64,000 nt of DNA from Trochalopteron elliotii (GCA_024734555.1 JANPWX010000009.1:3285247-3349246), one strand, 5' to 3'. Numbered from the stretch's first letter, positions 23,634 to 37,657 are shown. Program-made: numbers and translations. Notes: a model not told the origin generated them from the letters alone.

Positions 23634-25010
23634 ATGAGCTTAATTATTTATTGGAATAGAAATAACTAAGAAGTGGAAGAAAGTAATTTTTGTTTTAAAG
23701 TGTCAATTTAGGAAGGCTTTTAAAAATAGCGTTTATAGGAAATAGCAAATAGTATGTTAGGATTACTGATTAGTTTAAAACAGTGAGTACAATAATCCAT
23801 TATTTTAATTAGTTTTCCAAATTGCTGGCAAAAATAACAGAGAGATGTTGTCTGTGGAGAGGTAAATGCTTTCTTATAATTGTTTTGGATTTCGCTCTAA
23901 CCTTTAATGAATTTATTCTTGTAATGACAAGTACATTCTTTTTATTCCTGCACTTATGTTAGGGAAGTTCACATGAAAGAATGAGGCATCTGGGAACTCA
24001 GCAGAGTTTTGTTTTGACAAATAACCTCATTGACCACACTGACAAACACCAACTGTACTGGTAAATGACCGAGCCACAGATGTTCATGTTTCACACAGCT
24101 CTGACTCGAGCCCTCACTGCCTCCCTATTGCCTGTTGCTGCCCCTCTCCTGCAGCTCTGCTGGGCACCAGTTTTGTGTGAGTTCTTGAAACAAAATGAGC
24201 CAGGGAAACTCACACTGTGTGTGTCAATGGGTTACAACACCTTGGCTGATTTTGCCTGAATGCAATGGTCCAAGCTCTCATACAAACTGCAGCAGCAGCA
24301 GATCAGCAGTAACATTTAAATACTATTCACAGTGCCTGCTTCCCAAGGCAGAAATTCTTAGAACTGGAGACTGTGCAGCCCTTTTGCAAAGCAGTTATGA
24401 TTTGCTCCTGATGCCTTGTGAGGCTGGCCTGAAAAAGAGACTGGACAGAGCTAGAGAATAAAGTAGGTGTTTGTTGAAATGCCTCCAGGACCCTCCTTGG
24501 GCAGAACAGGAGCCCAACCCAAGGCTGCACCCAGGGTGGACCAAGAATGGTCACAAAATGACTAACTAGTCACACGGTCTTACACTTCTGTAAGTTTTGG
24601 TCCATTTGCATATTGGGGTTTAATTTTCCAATTACAGCTTCAGGTTGTGAGGTCTCATCCTTCTTGTTCCTCCCTTCAGCCACCATTGTTTGTGCTTTTG
24701 GGCCTGAAAGTTCTCTTTGGTCGTCAGCAGGAAAAGGATTTGTTTTGTCTACTTACTCTGTGAACAGAGCTCACTAGCACTTAATATGAGGCTCAGAACT
24801 ACATCCCTAAGCAGCACAGAGTCTGCAAATATGAAAGCTAAAGCTTAAGGCATCACTCCCTCCTCTTTATTTCCAGTGAGTTCATTCAGTGTGGGGACAA
24901 CACTGAGTTAAATACTGTCCTAAAGATTCCTTTAGGCATTTCCTAGTAGTTGCCACAGCCCTACTGTGAGCTGGGTGTAAGAGCAGGTTGCCTCATGCCT
25001 TCCCACAGAT

Positions 25011-25039
25011 TGTGTCTCTGTGTGTGTGTATGTGTGTGC
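25011..25039. repeat. (TG)n microsatellite
   Basis: An interrupted TGTGTG run of about 29 bases. Confidence 0.9.
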
Positions 25040-28000
25040 ACTGTGCAACCCACAGCCACATGTCATCACGAGGGTAGGCAGGATTTTTCAGATGGGGACA
25101 CAGAGGTCCAGGTAGTAGAGAGGGAGGGGCCCTGGGTGAGACAAGTTTCTGCATCACCTGGAGAAGGAGAAAGATGAATAACGAAAGGGGCACTGGGTCA
25201 GTCAAGGGAAGTGGAAGCAGCAGTGAGGGTGCACCAGTATTTTGGTCTAAGAAGACAGGATATTCCACTTCCCAGAAAACACGACTTAGAGAATGCTACC
25301 AACGTCACATGCATTGATGGAGCACCACATAGCACCCATGCTTCCTTGGAATGTTGATCCTTTGATCCACCAAGCAGACTTACCCAATGTCTGGAGTAAG
25401 AGACAAGGACAGACTGTGGCATTGTGCAAGCTTGTGCTCTCCAGAACTGGTGCACCACATGCTTTCCTGTTCTATGGCTGCAGGCACAAGAAGCATCACC
25501 CTTCTAAACCACAAGGCCTTCACACGTGTCTTCAAGATGTGGGAAAGGAGGCAGAACATGTGAAAGTGAATGACAGAGGGCAGTCAGTCCCCAAGACTCA
25601 CTTTTTGTAAAAATATGGACTTCATTTTGAAAGAGTCTATGAGCAGGGAACATTTTGCTCTGAAAATAAAGAGATTCTCAAATTGCCTTGTGCTGTGCCA
25701 AATGATAGTGTAACCAACATTGGTCTTAATGCAAATTCACTGAAATCATCATGAAGTTTCCCAATGGCTGCTTTGCAATAAAGCAAATGGTACAGAGAAA
25801 AGTCTTCTGATAGTCATTTGTACATTCACATAAGCACCAAATGAAAACCAGCCATTCCATAGGCTTTCCCAGTTTAAATACAGTGTTGTAAGTTTAGGGT
25901 TTAGTTTTATTCTTTTTAAATATCTTCTGAAAAATCACAAATTTTCATCAGTAAGCAGTCCTCTCACAACAAAGAAAATGTGGGTTTGTGTATAAATGTT
26001 ACCCTGCAGGTTTCAGAGGCCTCTGAGTTTTGGTGGCTGGGGGAGAGAGCTGCTCTCTGCAGGAAGGGGAGTAGATACAATACTGGAGAAAGGACAGAGC
26101 TAATATGGCTAGGGAGAAATGGATAGGGAAATAACGTGTACATGAGAGAGAAATCTGTTTAATGTTGGTCTTCTTGAGTTTGTCCTATGTTAAATCTCTG
26201 GAGCACTGACTTTTTCCTGTGTTGTTTAGTGCAAGGTCAATGGTTACTAAAGCACTGTGTCTATCATTTTCCAGCAAATCCCCCATTCTCACCTCAGTCA
26301 CTGCTTTCTGATCTATGTTCTCCTCCAGCCTCCTGCCCACCTTGTTTATCCAGCTCATGTTTTAGTGCCTGTAGGTGATTCCTGCCCTTCACAGATGGCA
26401 TGGAGAACTAACATTTTTCATTTCCGTTCTTGCTTATTCCTGACTTTGTTCTGACAGTGCTTCAGAACAAACAGTAATAGTACAGTTCATTATAAGTCTT
26501 AAAAACAAAGCATGTCAGAAATTAAATCAATGCAAATAGTCTTTCTGTGGGAATAACTACTCACCTCAAAGCAATTTTCAGCCTTTTTTTATATTTATTG
26601 ATTTTTTTTCCTTCCACCATTACTTTGCCCTGTCATAATGTCCTGTATTCTTGTACTATGTTTTGACCTAATTTAAGACACTATTCTGGGAGTCTGAATA
26701 GAGGCATTAAGGTGTGGTACCAGAGAGTAGAGGTTATTCCTGACTACTTATTGCAATGTGTTATTGGGTGCACCACATGAAAATAAATCTTACTGTGCTG
26801 CTTACAAACTGTGTCATTATCAAGGGTTTGCAACACTGCAATTACTCCAGTGCAGTGTAATTTCTCTTATATTTCAGGATCTACAGGATCAAGGGGCAAG
26901 GATTCATCTCTTGTTACTGGATAGTAAAATACCGTTCTCATAGTGGGTAGGTGTAGATAGTAGATGAAAACATTTCCATGACTTTCTCTCCACACTAACT
27001 AGGAATGGACTGGACTTTTACTCATGTGTGTTTCTCCTCTGGTTCTCCTTATGGTGGCAGAACCATTCATCATTTTGGTTCACAAACTTTAACAGTATGC
27101 AAGGAGATATTTGGAAACATAAGTGCCTTCCTAAGGCATATATAGCTAATTATTACTCTGAACTGATTTCACAGAGCACCTGTGATATGTGGTATCACAA
27201 ATGCTTCACTAAGACAGTCTCAGAAGATAAAGAGAGTTTTGCATTGACAAAACTTTGAGCAGAAATTGGGTTCACAGGAATGGAAGAGCAGTAAGTAAAT
27301 AAGAGGTTGAGTTTAGAGACTACAAATAGACAACCCTTGTGAAAGGCTGGAGGGAGAATATGGTCCTTCTTTCTCATGTGAAGGAATAATCTGAAAGCAG
27401 CCTGTAGGCCTTTTGAGATCATCAAATGTACAGACAGTAACAAGTAGGAAACTGGAATTTGCTGGTTAATATTACACAAACCTACTCTTTTCCATTTGAA
27501 GAAGCTCCAGAAGAGCTCTGATGGCAACCACTGTCCTAAGGCATTTAGTAATGGAGGGACACATCAGTTCCCAACAGTTCCTGATTCAGATCCCCCTGAG
27601 AATGAAAAAATGAAACACTGTCTGTAAGAATGTGTGGCTCCTGTTGCTTCATTTACACACTGCTCAGGTCTCAAACCTATTAACACAGCTCCAGGAAATC
27701 TTGAATTTCAAATGTCTGACTGCACTGAGCTTTGCACTTGACTAATCAAGTCAAACATTGTCTGCTAATCAGATTTACAGGTGTGAACCTGTCAGCATGT
27801 GGGGATAGGCCACGTAAACATGCAAAGAGATTCAGATAGCTGCCCAGCAGTATCTGAAATTACAACCTGACCAAGAGAGCTGAGTATTGGATTCCTCAGC
27901 TTCAAGCACACTGATAGAGGGAGTGAATTATCCATATTTTCTTCCACAAGGTAACTGCTATTTTAAAAATTCTGTTCCTTGGGGAAAAAAAATGTTCAAG

Positions 28001-28179
28001 TAATCTATATTCTTGGATAATCTGTACTTCCAAGTAAAATGCCCAAAATGAGAGGCCAAAAGAGGAGGATGACATTTTGTGGGATCAGAAATTGAAATTA
28101 TAGTAAAGAGGCACTTTGGGGTAAAATTCCCCTTGCCCTGTTTGCACACAGATATATTGCCTACACAAATTCTGACTAG

Positions 28180-28851
28180 TGTCCAGTATTGTTTAATTTG
28201 TTCATCAAGGACTTGCATGAAGGGACAGAGCACCTCCTCACTGGGAGGCGTGGCCAGTACCCCAGAACGCTTTGTGGCCATTCAGAAGTGTCTCAAGAGG
28301 CTGGAGTGAAACTTTTTGAAACTGAGCAAAGGCCAGTGCAGAGTCCTACCCCTGGGGAAGGATAACCCCAGGCACCACCAGAGGCTGGGGGCTGACTTGC
28401 TGGGAAGCAGCTCTGCAGAGAAGGAGCTGGTGGACACGAAGCTGTCCTTGGGCCAGCAGTGCCCTTGTGGCCAAGAAGGCCAGTGGTATCCTGGGGTGCA
28501 TTAGGAAAAGCAATGCCAGCAGGTTGAGGCTGATGATTGATTCTGCCCCTCTGCTCAGCCCTGGTGAGGCCTCATCTGGAGAGCTGTGTCCAGTTCCAGG
28601 CTCCTCAGTTCATAAAAGGAAAAGAACTCCTGGAGATTGTCCAGTGGAGGGCTACAGAGATGATAATGAGTCTGGCACATCTCTCTTCTTAGGAAAGACT
28701 GAGGAAGTCAGGCCTGTTTAGCTCAGAGAAGAGACAGATAAGAGGGGATCTTATCAGCGCACACAAATATCTTAAATGTGGATGTCAAGAGGATGGGGCC
28801 AGGCTCCTTCCAGTAGAGCCCAGGGACGGAACAAGGGCAAGGGGCACAAAC
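28180..28851 (+). mobile_element. CR1 LINE fragment, sense, lacking its 3' end
   Basis: In + orientation the sequence follows the end of the CR1 reverse-transcriptase protein. It starts with a LFNLFIKDLHEG block. After a damaged section come CRVLPLGKDNPRHHQRLGAD, SSSAEKELVD, QCPCGQEGQWYPG (frame-shifted from the next part), then GCIRKSNASRLRLMIDSAPL and the untranslated tail up to GGGGCACAAAC. The catalytic acidic motif that normally follows the first block is missing. Frameshifts and stops are present. Unlike the other copies it has no CR1 3' terminal repeat, so the 3' end has been lost or replaced. Confidence 0.92.
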
Positions 28852-30590
28852 AATGTGTGATTGCAACAGTGTTTTTCATATGATTGCAAGTTACTATAAA
28901 ATTTTTGAAAGGAAATCAAGGCATATTTACCTTAAAATACTTACAAAATCATCTATAAATGGTGTCTATCATAGTACTTCAATTTAGACTCCATCTATAG
29001 TTGCCTTTGACCATACTGTACAATTAAAAATGCATATTTTAAACTGGACATTACTAGTCTTGTATGTCATCTGGAGGACAATGTTGCCTTCCTGCTCCAC
29101 ATGTCAATGTTTTAGGATGCTGAACTAAGAGAAGTAACAGACAAGTAATTTAATCTGTAATACTCCTAAAAGTGCCCCCATCTGTAAACAAAATTATTAG
29201 ATTTGGTTCTGGGTAAAATGCATTTCTAGAATATGTTCCTGGGATTTGGTTAGGTGGACAAACCTTACAGATAAGATAGGATAAAAGACATATCCTCCAA
29301 ATTTATCAAAGCTGCACAGGGTTTAACTCTTCTATGCCTTTGTAAAATAGTAGTCCAGTATGGTTCACTTTATTTTTTCATTCACTGTGAAGTGACTTTT
29401 CCTGCAGTAAAAAGGAATTCTTCCTCTTGGTACTGATGGCAATATATAAATAGTGAATTCTCCCAGCACGGGCTATCAGCAGTCCAGGAAGCCAACTACA
29501 TGTAGAGACAAGTGCCCACCAGCACAGAGATCAAGGGGTAGAGATGGACGTGGGTCAAAATATTCCTTTTGCATTCCCTCTTCAAGTCTAGTTTATTGCT
29601 GGCAGAGACTGCAGGAGAACATTTACACAAGATCTGTAGGAAAGTTATTCTACTGCAAACTGCAAAACCTGAACATTACTATAGTTGTTACTATGACTGT
29701 TACTCAGCTTACACAGGGCCCATGCTTTGCTGTGTGACAACCTTTTATGGAGCTGTTTTATACACAGAACTTAGCCTGCTAAGAACTGAGACATTTCAGT
29801 ATCTCCTGCAGGAAAATTATAGATTGCAATTTTAATTGAGAAAGACTGACTATAAAGTGATCCCAAGAATTATTATTGCTAATTATATTTCTCCCTTAGT
29901 AATTTACAAACTCAGAAGTATTTTATACATTAAGAGTTTGCTCTCAGTTCCAATGAAAAATATTATATGTTTTCTGTGGACAAGAATAAATATTCTATTT
30001 AAATGCAATAATACAGTTTGGTACCATGGTTAATATTATTTGTTTTATAATTATTTTATAGATTTTTGTAATGTTTGGGGAAATCTGAGAAAAATTGAGG
30101 TTGAGATTTCTCAATTTGTATTTCTTCATAGCATTGGCAAAGGTAGGAATTAAGCAAACCTTATTTCTTCTCCATATGTAAATCATACAGAGTGCAAATT
30201 CACTGCTCTTTCCAGTTTCAAACATAATGGAGGAGATCCATACAAATTTGTGAGTAATGCTGAGTTCTTATTTTAAAGCAAATATATTCTTGTCTAATAT
30301 AGAAAAGGTGTGACTCATTCTGAATATTCATGAAAAATTATGCCCTGTCTTCTAGGTTGTGCGTATCTATTAATTTAGAAATGTTACAGAAGTGGCAAGT
30401 AAGGACTTGCTTTGACCTGTGATGGCCAAAGAATTCCCACTAAAATATCTTAGCAATCAGACATGGCTAATTAATGATCAATAATGACTATGAAAACTGC
30501 TAGGATGTTTTTGGAGAAGTGTAACTTTACTGTATTAATTGTAATTGCAGCTGGCTAAAATTCTTTGAGGGCCAATTTCCTTACAATGCC

Positions 30591-30715
30591 TTTTTTTGTG
30601 TGATTTTTTTTGTTGATTGGTTGGCTGACTGGTTGGTTGGCTGGTTGGTTTTTGGGTTTTGTTTTTGTTTGTTTTGCTTTGTTTTTTGGTTTGGTTGGTT
30701 AGGGCTTTTTCTGTT
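30591..30715. repeat. T/G low-complexity tract with (GGTT)n
   Basis: The tract runs through TTTTTTT blocks, repeated GGTTGGCTGGTTGG units and GTTTTG units. It is a decayed simple repeat of mixed TGG/TTG units. Confidence 0.85.
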
Positions 30716-33700
30716 TTATTCTCAGCAGTGAAATTGTCTTGTACTTTCTTTTTTGCAGCAACTCATTCACATTTCTTTTCCTGAAAAGATAATTTACTAG
30801 ACACAAATTCCCCAGCAGCTCCAGTTTCCTCTTGAGGCTGTGAAGATGAAGGCACAGTCATTCCCAGAATGAGTGTTGCCCGTCTCAAAAAGTATTTTCT
30901 CCTTTTTTGGCAGGGAATATAGAAAAGAAGGCACACGAAATATGTTGAAGGTGAATATAAAATTCAGAGTATCTGTTACCTAAACTAATAAAATACACTG
31001 AACAACTGTCCTTGCTTCACTAGTTTATGGTAAAGAGCTGAATCTGTGAGTTTTAACTGCACAAACTGAAAATGCTAAGCCAACTGAAATCCCATGTGAC
31101 TTGGACCTTGGCTGGAATCATCTTGGTGTCATTACCAAGAATTTCTTCACTGGTTTTACTGTTTTTTAATGGTTTCTTTTCAGTTTGTGGCTTTTGGCAT
31201 CAGAAAGGCAGCTTTCTTTGTAGAAGTAACCTTTTTCATCTTAAAATTGCTGACAGAATATGAGAACAGAATCCCTACTTTACTAAAATATCTATCCCAG
31301 ATTATTCAGGGGTTTTTTAACCTCATAATCTGTAATTTCATAGTTTCTTGGAACCCGGGCTAGTACTACTGGATGTTATTGTTTGCTAGTCTGCTTTGCT
31401 TTTATGTTTGTTTGTGTTTGTTTGTTGTCTGATAGTTCAACTGAATGAAAATAATCTTGTTAATTTAGTGAATTTAACCTAATGGGTCAAGCAGAAGAGC
31501 TGAATGAGTATTTACAGTTTTATTTAAAATTTTTTTTTAACTATTGATAAATCTGATATCAGCACACATTTACAATTTAGCATGATCAGTGTTATTTACT
31601 GAGAGTCTCCATCTCTGCAAGGATCTTTCATGTCTTTTCAAAAAGTAAGAGGTGGAGAGGCCTAAGAGGAGTAGAAAATCCTTCATGAACCCAGAGTGTG
31701 GAGCATGTGATTGCAATGGGAAGCATGGAGGTGCACATCACAGGTGGATGTGCACATTATCCTTGGGGATGCTCAGCTGGTGGCCATCCCCCATGCTGGG
31801 CAGTTAACTATGGTTTAGCTGTTCCTCACATCTGCCACTCCAACTCCTGTGACACAAAGATGACAGTGTGCTACCTGCACCTAACTCTCAGAGCAAGAAA
31901 GATGGAAAAAATTTACAAGAACAAGAGAACTTAGGGAATGACTTCCAGATGAGAAACAACTACACTAGCATGGTTCTTTCTGGGGAAGCAATAACCAACA
32001 TTATTTACAATACAAATCTATGAGATACATGAGGAAGTGAACAAGGAACTATTGCATTTTGCAACCAAAGAAATAGGTGCTGCCACTGGAACTAGGAAAA
32101 GGCTGGTGAAAGCAGCAAGGAGAAATGCTTTTTAAGGAAATGTTGTAATTAGGATCTCCTCAAGTAGAAGTCAGAAGTTTATAAGTTCCAAAAGCAATTA
32201 GCTAGATTTGTACAAGAGAAATTTGTGATGCAAACTCTGGCTTTAAAAAGTACCTGTGCTCTTGTATTGTGCTCCAGGCATCTGCTGTTAAGAGATGGCA
32301 TTGCATGCTAGACAGATTTCTGCTGTGTTCTCTCAGCGCTGCTCCTCTCAAGGTGCAATTGTAGCCCGCAGTTCAGATCCATGATTGCAGCGTGATGGCA
32401 ACTACAACCTCACAGGGTTTGACATAGGCTGAGGAGCTCATCAGGGATCCTGCATAATATTTGGCAGCTGAAAGCTCTTATCTGCAGGGGTTGCAGTTAA
32501 GCCTCTGAATTGCAGTGCGCCCCAGTGAATTCAACAGGCAGGCTGAGGCAGACCGAGCCAAGGAGAGCCAGGCTGTCCTGCTCCTGTGGCAGAGGCTGCA
32601 GCCCCTGCAGCAGGGGCAGCACAACAGCAGGATTGGCTGCACCTCAGCCAGCTCCGTTCACAGCTTGCCTCTGCAGCACAGACATCCAGTAGCAAAGCTG
32701 AGATGGGCTGCTTGCATTGTGTTCTGTGGTAATCTGTGGTGGAGAGATGGATCCAGGTAACGTTGGGAATAACATCCCAAATTGCTGCAGCTAGGTTTGT
32801 CAGATTTCGTCTGTCAGCTCCCTTAAATGCATGACCTTGGAAGAGCACTTGTTACAGAAGAAGATTATTACTGATGCAGTTTCTCTGTTGCTTCTGCTGT
32901 GGCTTAGAAAGTTTTCACTGCTCCAAGAAGAGGGCTAAGTCTTCAGATTGTGCAGTCCCAATTTGTTGTTTCTCATAGGATGCTGACTTACCTTTGAGTA
33001 ACATACTGCTTTGTTTCATGCATTCCTCACCTCCGCAGGGAAGAACATGAAATAGCTTTTTTTAAGAACTGGGTGTTTTTAAACTACCCCATGACCCACT
33101 TGTCCTTACAGATCACCACACAATAACCACCTGGGAGTAGGTTATTAATGGCTAGATTTTACTGTAAGTAGCAGGTATGTCTTCAGTTCTCTTGCATGTC
33201 ACCAGTTTTCATCTAATTCTTGTGAGAGTCTGTAATGTAAAAATTCACTTGGTTGATTTTTAACCTCATGAGCTGATATCTCATTTGGGAGATAAACAGT
33301 GCTAGAGCCTCACTACTGCGTATCTTTCTCTCCAGAATGCTATCAGTTTGTTGTGAGACAGATTTCTAAAGAGTCTCAAAGTTAATAAACCTTTTAAATA
33401 CATTTTAGTAGCCGTATTACAGGCTCAGCATCTGTGAGAAGACAGGTTATTAAGGGAAGACTTACCTGGCTGAGCACCAAAACATTGTTAGACATGTACA
33501 ATGCAAACAGAGAATGCTTTGTGTATTTTTTTCCAAGAAAGGTAGTAATTGCTCAGCTGATTATCTTTGTGATTCCCAAACTATTCTGTAGGTGGGTGGC
33601 AGGGTAGCTTTGGTCATCTCTGCACAAATCCAAACACCCTTATTTCCTGAACTGTCAGTCTCCCCACTTCAGACCCCAAACCAGCAGTTGAGAGCATCAC

Positions 33701-33834
33701 CCTGGGCAACTCCTTCAATCCCATCCTCCTGTATCCCAAAAGAGTATAATAGTAACCTGCCCACAGGATATTCAGTTGATCCATACAAATGTGTTATTAC
33801 CTGCTCAGTGTTTTTTTTTTTTTAATTGTAAAAG

Positions 33835-34080
33835 AGATGACATTAAATTTACGGCGCTCGGTGATAATTTGTGCAACTAATTAAATCTGCGGTGGGTTGT
33901 GCTGCTTTTTTAAGTGCTTAATCAGTCACACAAATGCTACCTCCATTCATGAAAGCAAATGCTAAAATAAATAGCTTCTGATAATTTATGCCTTAAAATA
34001 ATAAAAAGCCCAAGGAAGTTAAGTGTCAACCTAATGTTAACTTTGAATATAAAACAGTTTGCTGAAACCAGGCAGCAATT
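33835..34080. promoter_or_regulatory. Candidate conserved noncoding element
   Basis: A repeat-free A/T-rich block holds a homeodomain-type core (CTAATTAAAT near 33.88 kb), an isolated ACGGCGCTCGG and several TAAT words. That texture is typical of deeply conserved enhancers. No alignment was available, so conservation is inferred. Confidence 0.3.
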
Positions 34081-36462
34081 AAAACATACTGTTTTATAGA
34101 GTCCTTTATAGCAAGATAGTTTTATAGATCTGTGTCTACTGGGGGGTTTTTGGAGGGTGAGCCACAGTTCAGTTTTGCCCAGGAAATAACAAATGGGATT
34201 CAGAACACATCAAAAATGCAGCTGTTTTCAGTAGGTAAGTGTGTGGTGGAGTTCTTCTTATGGGGAGGAGGGAGTAAATAAATCCAGCATGCAAAGCTTG
34301 CCTCTACTAATTCTATTAATTCTGCTCTCCATTCAGGGTGTCCAGTGTACTCCAGTATACACATACTGGATATATTCATGGATACTGGCTCATCAACATG
34401 TGCTTCTCACACGAAAGTTCTCCTGCCCTTGTCACCCAGTGCTTAAGAAATGTGCTTTTCTTTACAACTAAAAAATTAAATAATTGGCAACTCTACTTCT
34501 CAAGAGATACATAAGAATAATGATAAATCTTATTATGCTAATAAATATGAAAATCACAGAGAAGCAGCAGGCCAGATATAATTCCTTTTGATTTTTCCCC
34601 TTTACCATGTATCTCTTATCCACATAGGGAGCCAGTGTTTTCTATGAATTTATACTTTGAGTGTATGCTTTGCTTGATGGGACCCCTGCAGGAACAAAAG
34701 GGATTTGAAATTAAATCATACCTGGTATTGTACCTGGATATGATGTTGCTGTGTTGGAAAGTGTTAGAAGGCTACTGTCAAGTAAGCCTGTGATCTCCAG
34801 GCCATTGTAGCTCCAGCTAGGGGTGCTAAACACCCCTAAATCTGGCTAAAGGGAAGGTTTGATTAAGGCCTTTCATACAAATGAAACAGCTAGAAAGATT
34901 AGGAGTTCCCTTCACTAGCAAAAGGCTTCATGTAAGGGAATGATTAAAAGTCCGAATTCACCAATTACAGGTAGAGATATAAGGTGCTGCCTTTAATAGG
35001 GAATAGAAGAAAGGAAAAGACCCTGGGGCACAGAACAGACTAGGAAGACAACAGTTGGCAATTGTGAATGTGAAAATCACCTAAGTTTGTTCTGTGTTTG
35101 GAGATACAGGATTGCTGTGTTTTCAGTAACTCAGTAAAACTGCATCAGAGAACAGACCTGATTGAATCATTCCTTTCTCCTTTTAACAAAAGTGCTTTTT
35201 GGTTTCCTTTCACTGCCAGCACTAACATGTCCCTTGGGCTAAAGAGCATATGCAAATAGCAGAGCTTACTTATGAATTTTTAGACAATGAAAGAGAGTAT
35301 CTGAATAATTTGTGTTATAATTAATTAGAAATATGTCTGCTGCTAGCAATTAGTCACTCAACACGAGATTTTTGGGGAACCCCTAATAATCTTCACACAG
35401 AGTATTACAGGCTTTCAACACTTTCCAGGCAATTAAAGTTTACTGAGTACAGTAAGTATTGCTCATATCTGATACCCTTAGCAGAGAAAATATAGAAGGA
35501 AAAGTGTCATAGTTGTTGGTATACACTTCTGAAGTTTCCTTCTGCAGAAGCTGCAACATAATATCCATCAAAAAAAATGGATTCTCTCTCAAAATCATTG
35601 CCATGTCCTAGTTTTTCTGTGGGACTGAGACAGCTGCCCTAACATTCAGAATATCTTTTCCAAAGTAGTCATCAGCCACTTCCCTCCATGGGATGTGGAT
35701 AACAGTCCTGACTAACAAAGACTAGTCACTGCCTCCATTTGCTTTTTGTTGACTTTTCTCTCAGGCATGTGGTGTCAAATCTTCTGTTATTCTTCCTGGA
35801 GTTAACCTTACTGTGTTCCCATTGTTTTGAAAAGAAAAATCAAATAGGGTGACCAGGAAGAAAAATATGATGCACTAGTCATTTTGAAAATGTCTTTTGA
35901 AAAGAAAGTAATTCTTCTTGAGCTTCCTGTATAGAAAAACTTAAAAGGATGAAACCCCAAAACTAGAACAGCAAAATTACACCATGTTTTCTTCTTTAGT
36001 AACAGCCTAAATAAGGAATAAAAGAAAAAACTTTAAAAAAATATTTTCTTTAAAAGATACCATACTCTCATTTAATTCTATGTCTTTGATTAATATCCCA
36101 TTTTATCTGCTGTATGTACTGTCAGGCTTGATTCTTTCTTACTACATTGATTGGGAATTATTTTATATTTTAAATTTAAAAGTTCTTTATTTGGCAATGT
36201 AGTCCTATGCTATTTTATATTGCTATTTAGTTTTGTTCCTGAGGTCCATTAAATCAGCAAGATGCCTCAGTTTTAGTTTTGCCACCATTTCTTCCTACTT
36301 TCTTAGCAGATTGTTGTCATACCCAGACCTCCAAAGAACGGGGTCATATAGGGACCTTAGTCAAGGCTGCTATGAACATCTTTAGACTCATTCAGATGAA
36401 ATTAGTAAGAGTAGAGCAAAATATGTAGTAAACTTAACTGAGCAACTGAACCTTCCTATGTT

Positions 36463-36504
36463 TATTCTCAATTAAATATTCTCAATTAAGTATTCTCAAT
36501 TGTC
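36463..36504. repeat. 14-bp tandem repeat, three copies
   Basis: TATTCTCAATTAA[A/G] occurs at 36463, 36477 and 36491, the third copy diverging after CAATT. Confidence 0.9.
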
Positions 36505-37084
36505 CAATTGTTATAGAACAGGATACATAAAAACCCCTATATAGTAAACATTCTCTTCCATTACTTTGTTTCACACTTGAGGTAACTAGATGTAACTTAA
36601 ACCATTTTATGATGATACACATTTCCACTTCAGTTCCCAGACTGAAGCACAGGCTCCATCCATTATTGCCATGACTTCTTTTTAAAGTAATTTCAATTTC
36701 AAAATTCCACACATCCATTATTTAAAATTATAAGCATGGGAAAACGTCAATTTCAATCTCTTGACTTTCTGAAATACACTTTTTGCTGTGAATTCAGGTA
36801 AGTCAAGGCAGAACCTAAATGTGTGGTTTTAACCAGCCAGCCCTATGCTGCCCCAAATAAATTCCCCAAGCAGCAGTTAGTGAGGTGGTCAAAACTTGTC
36901 AAAAGGCTTTTTCCTTCTAACTTCCATAATTCAACATCTATGGTAACTTAATATTACCAAGATAAAAATGCCAGCTAAATCTTGCCAACTGAATTGTAAA
37001 TGAAAGGGGTGCTGCTCTTGTCCACCTTGCTCCCATGGACTAACTCCCTTTAGCCCACAGTGCTGCCAATCACAGTCCTTGTCC

Positions 37085-37657
37085 AGGACCACAACCAAGG
37101 GGACCACGACACTTCCCCCGGGGTTCCTGAGTGTCCTTGACATCCACCAGATGATTGGGATAAGAAAAACGAGACAGGCTCCACTCACTACTCTGAGTAT
37201 CAAATTTATTAACAGAAACAGAAACCGAGCTTAACTCGAAGGCTGGGCAGAGGCAGAGACCCCGGAAAAAGGCCTGACAGTGACTTACAAACCGGGCCAG
37301 GGGGGCAGAGGGTGTCTCAGGAGGGGGTACAAATCCTTATCCAATTAGGTACACTTAGGGGAGGATCATAAGGTGGGATTTACAGTACAAGGACCAGTGG
37401 GGAACAAAAAGGGTGGGAATAATTTGAACCAGCCACTGGGGTATCAAAGATCAGGGGATTTCCAAAGTGGGAGGGACTAGCACAGGGTAGGATTGACAGA
37501 TGGGTGGCACAACCGCCAACACAAGGTGGATCCAAAGGGTGAATGACAGCTGTATAAAGGAATGCAGTAAGGACTAAACCAACCACACAAGGAAGGAGGA
37601 GGGGGTACAGAATAAACCATTTGAGGGACTAGAATCGGGAAAAACCACATCACCACA
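37085..37657 (-). mobile_element. LTR-like segment (endogenous retrovirus type), antisense
   Basis: Read on the - strand, this begins TGTGGTGATGTGGTTTTTCC (from 37657). It continues through a C/T-rich region of about 450 bases to an AATAAA (37205-37210 on the + strand) and a short downstream region, the order U3-R-U5 expected of an LTR. Its base composition differs from its A/T-rich surroundings. I could not find a target-site duplication or a clear inner boundary, and sequence on both sides may also belong to the element. No gag, pol or env coding is recognisable, so it is probably a solo or fragmentary LTR. Confidence 0.45.

Larger units (their letters stand above)
20061..28179. other. Intergenic, no gene seen
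   Basis: Eight kilobases without a recognisable exon or transposable element. Short open frames (up to 105 codons, for example 22505-22822 and 25293-25610) have no family resemblance. It includes a direct duplication at 23.58 kb and a TG microsatellite at 25.01 kb. Confidence 0.65.
28852..37084. other. Intergenic, no gene seen
   Basis: Mostly A/T-rich single-copy-looking DNA with a T/G-rich low-complexity tract at 30.6 kb, a motif-dense stretch at 33.84-34.08 kb and a short tandem repeat at 36.46 kb. A slightly GC-richer section at about 32.3-32.76 kb ends in CAGGTAACG, which looks like a splice donor, but nothing else supports an exon. Confidence 0.6.

Noticed and set aside
28316..28721. 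Open frames resembling a protein (62 and 84 codons)
   Set aside because: They are pieces of the degenerate CR1 reverse transcriptase, not a host gene.
32280..32760. Possible exon ending in CAGGTAACG
   Set aside because: There is a donor-like site and slightly higher GC, but no conserved frame, acceptor or promoter that I can support.
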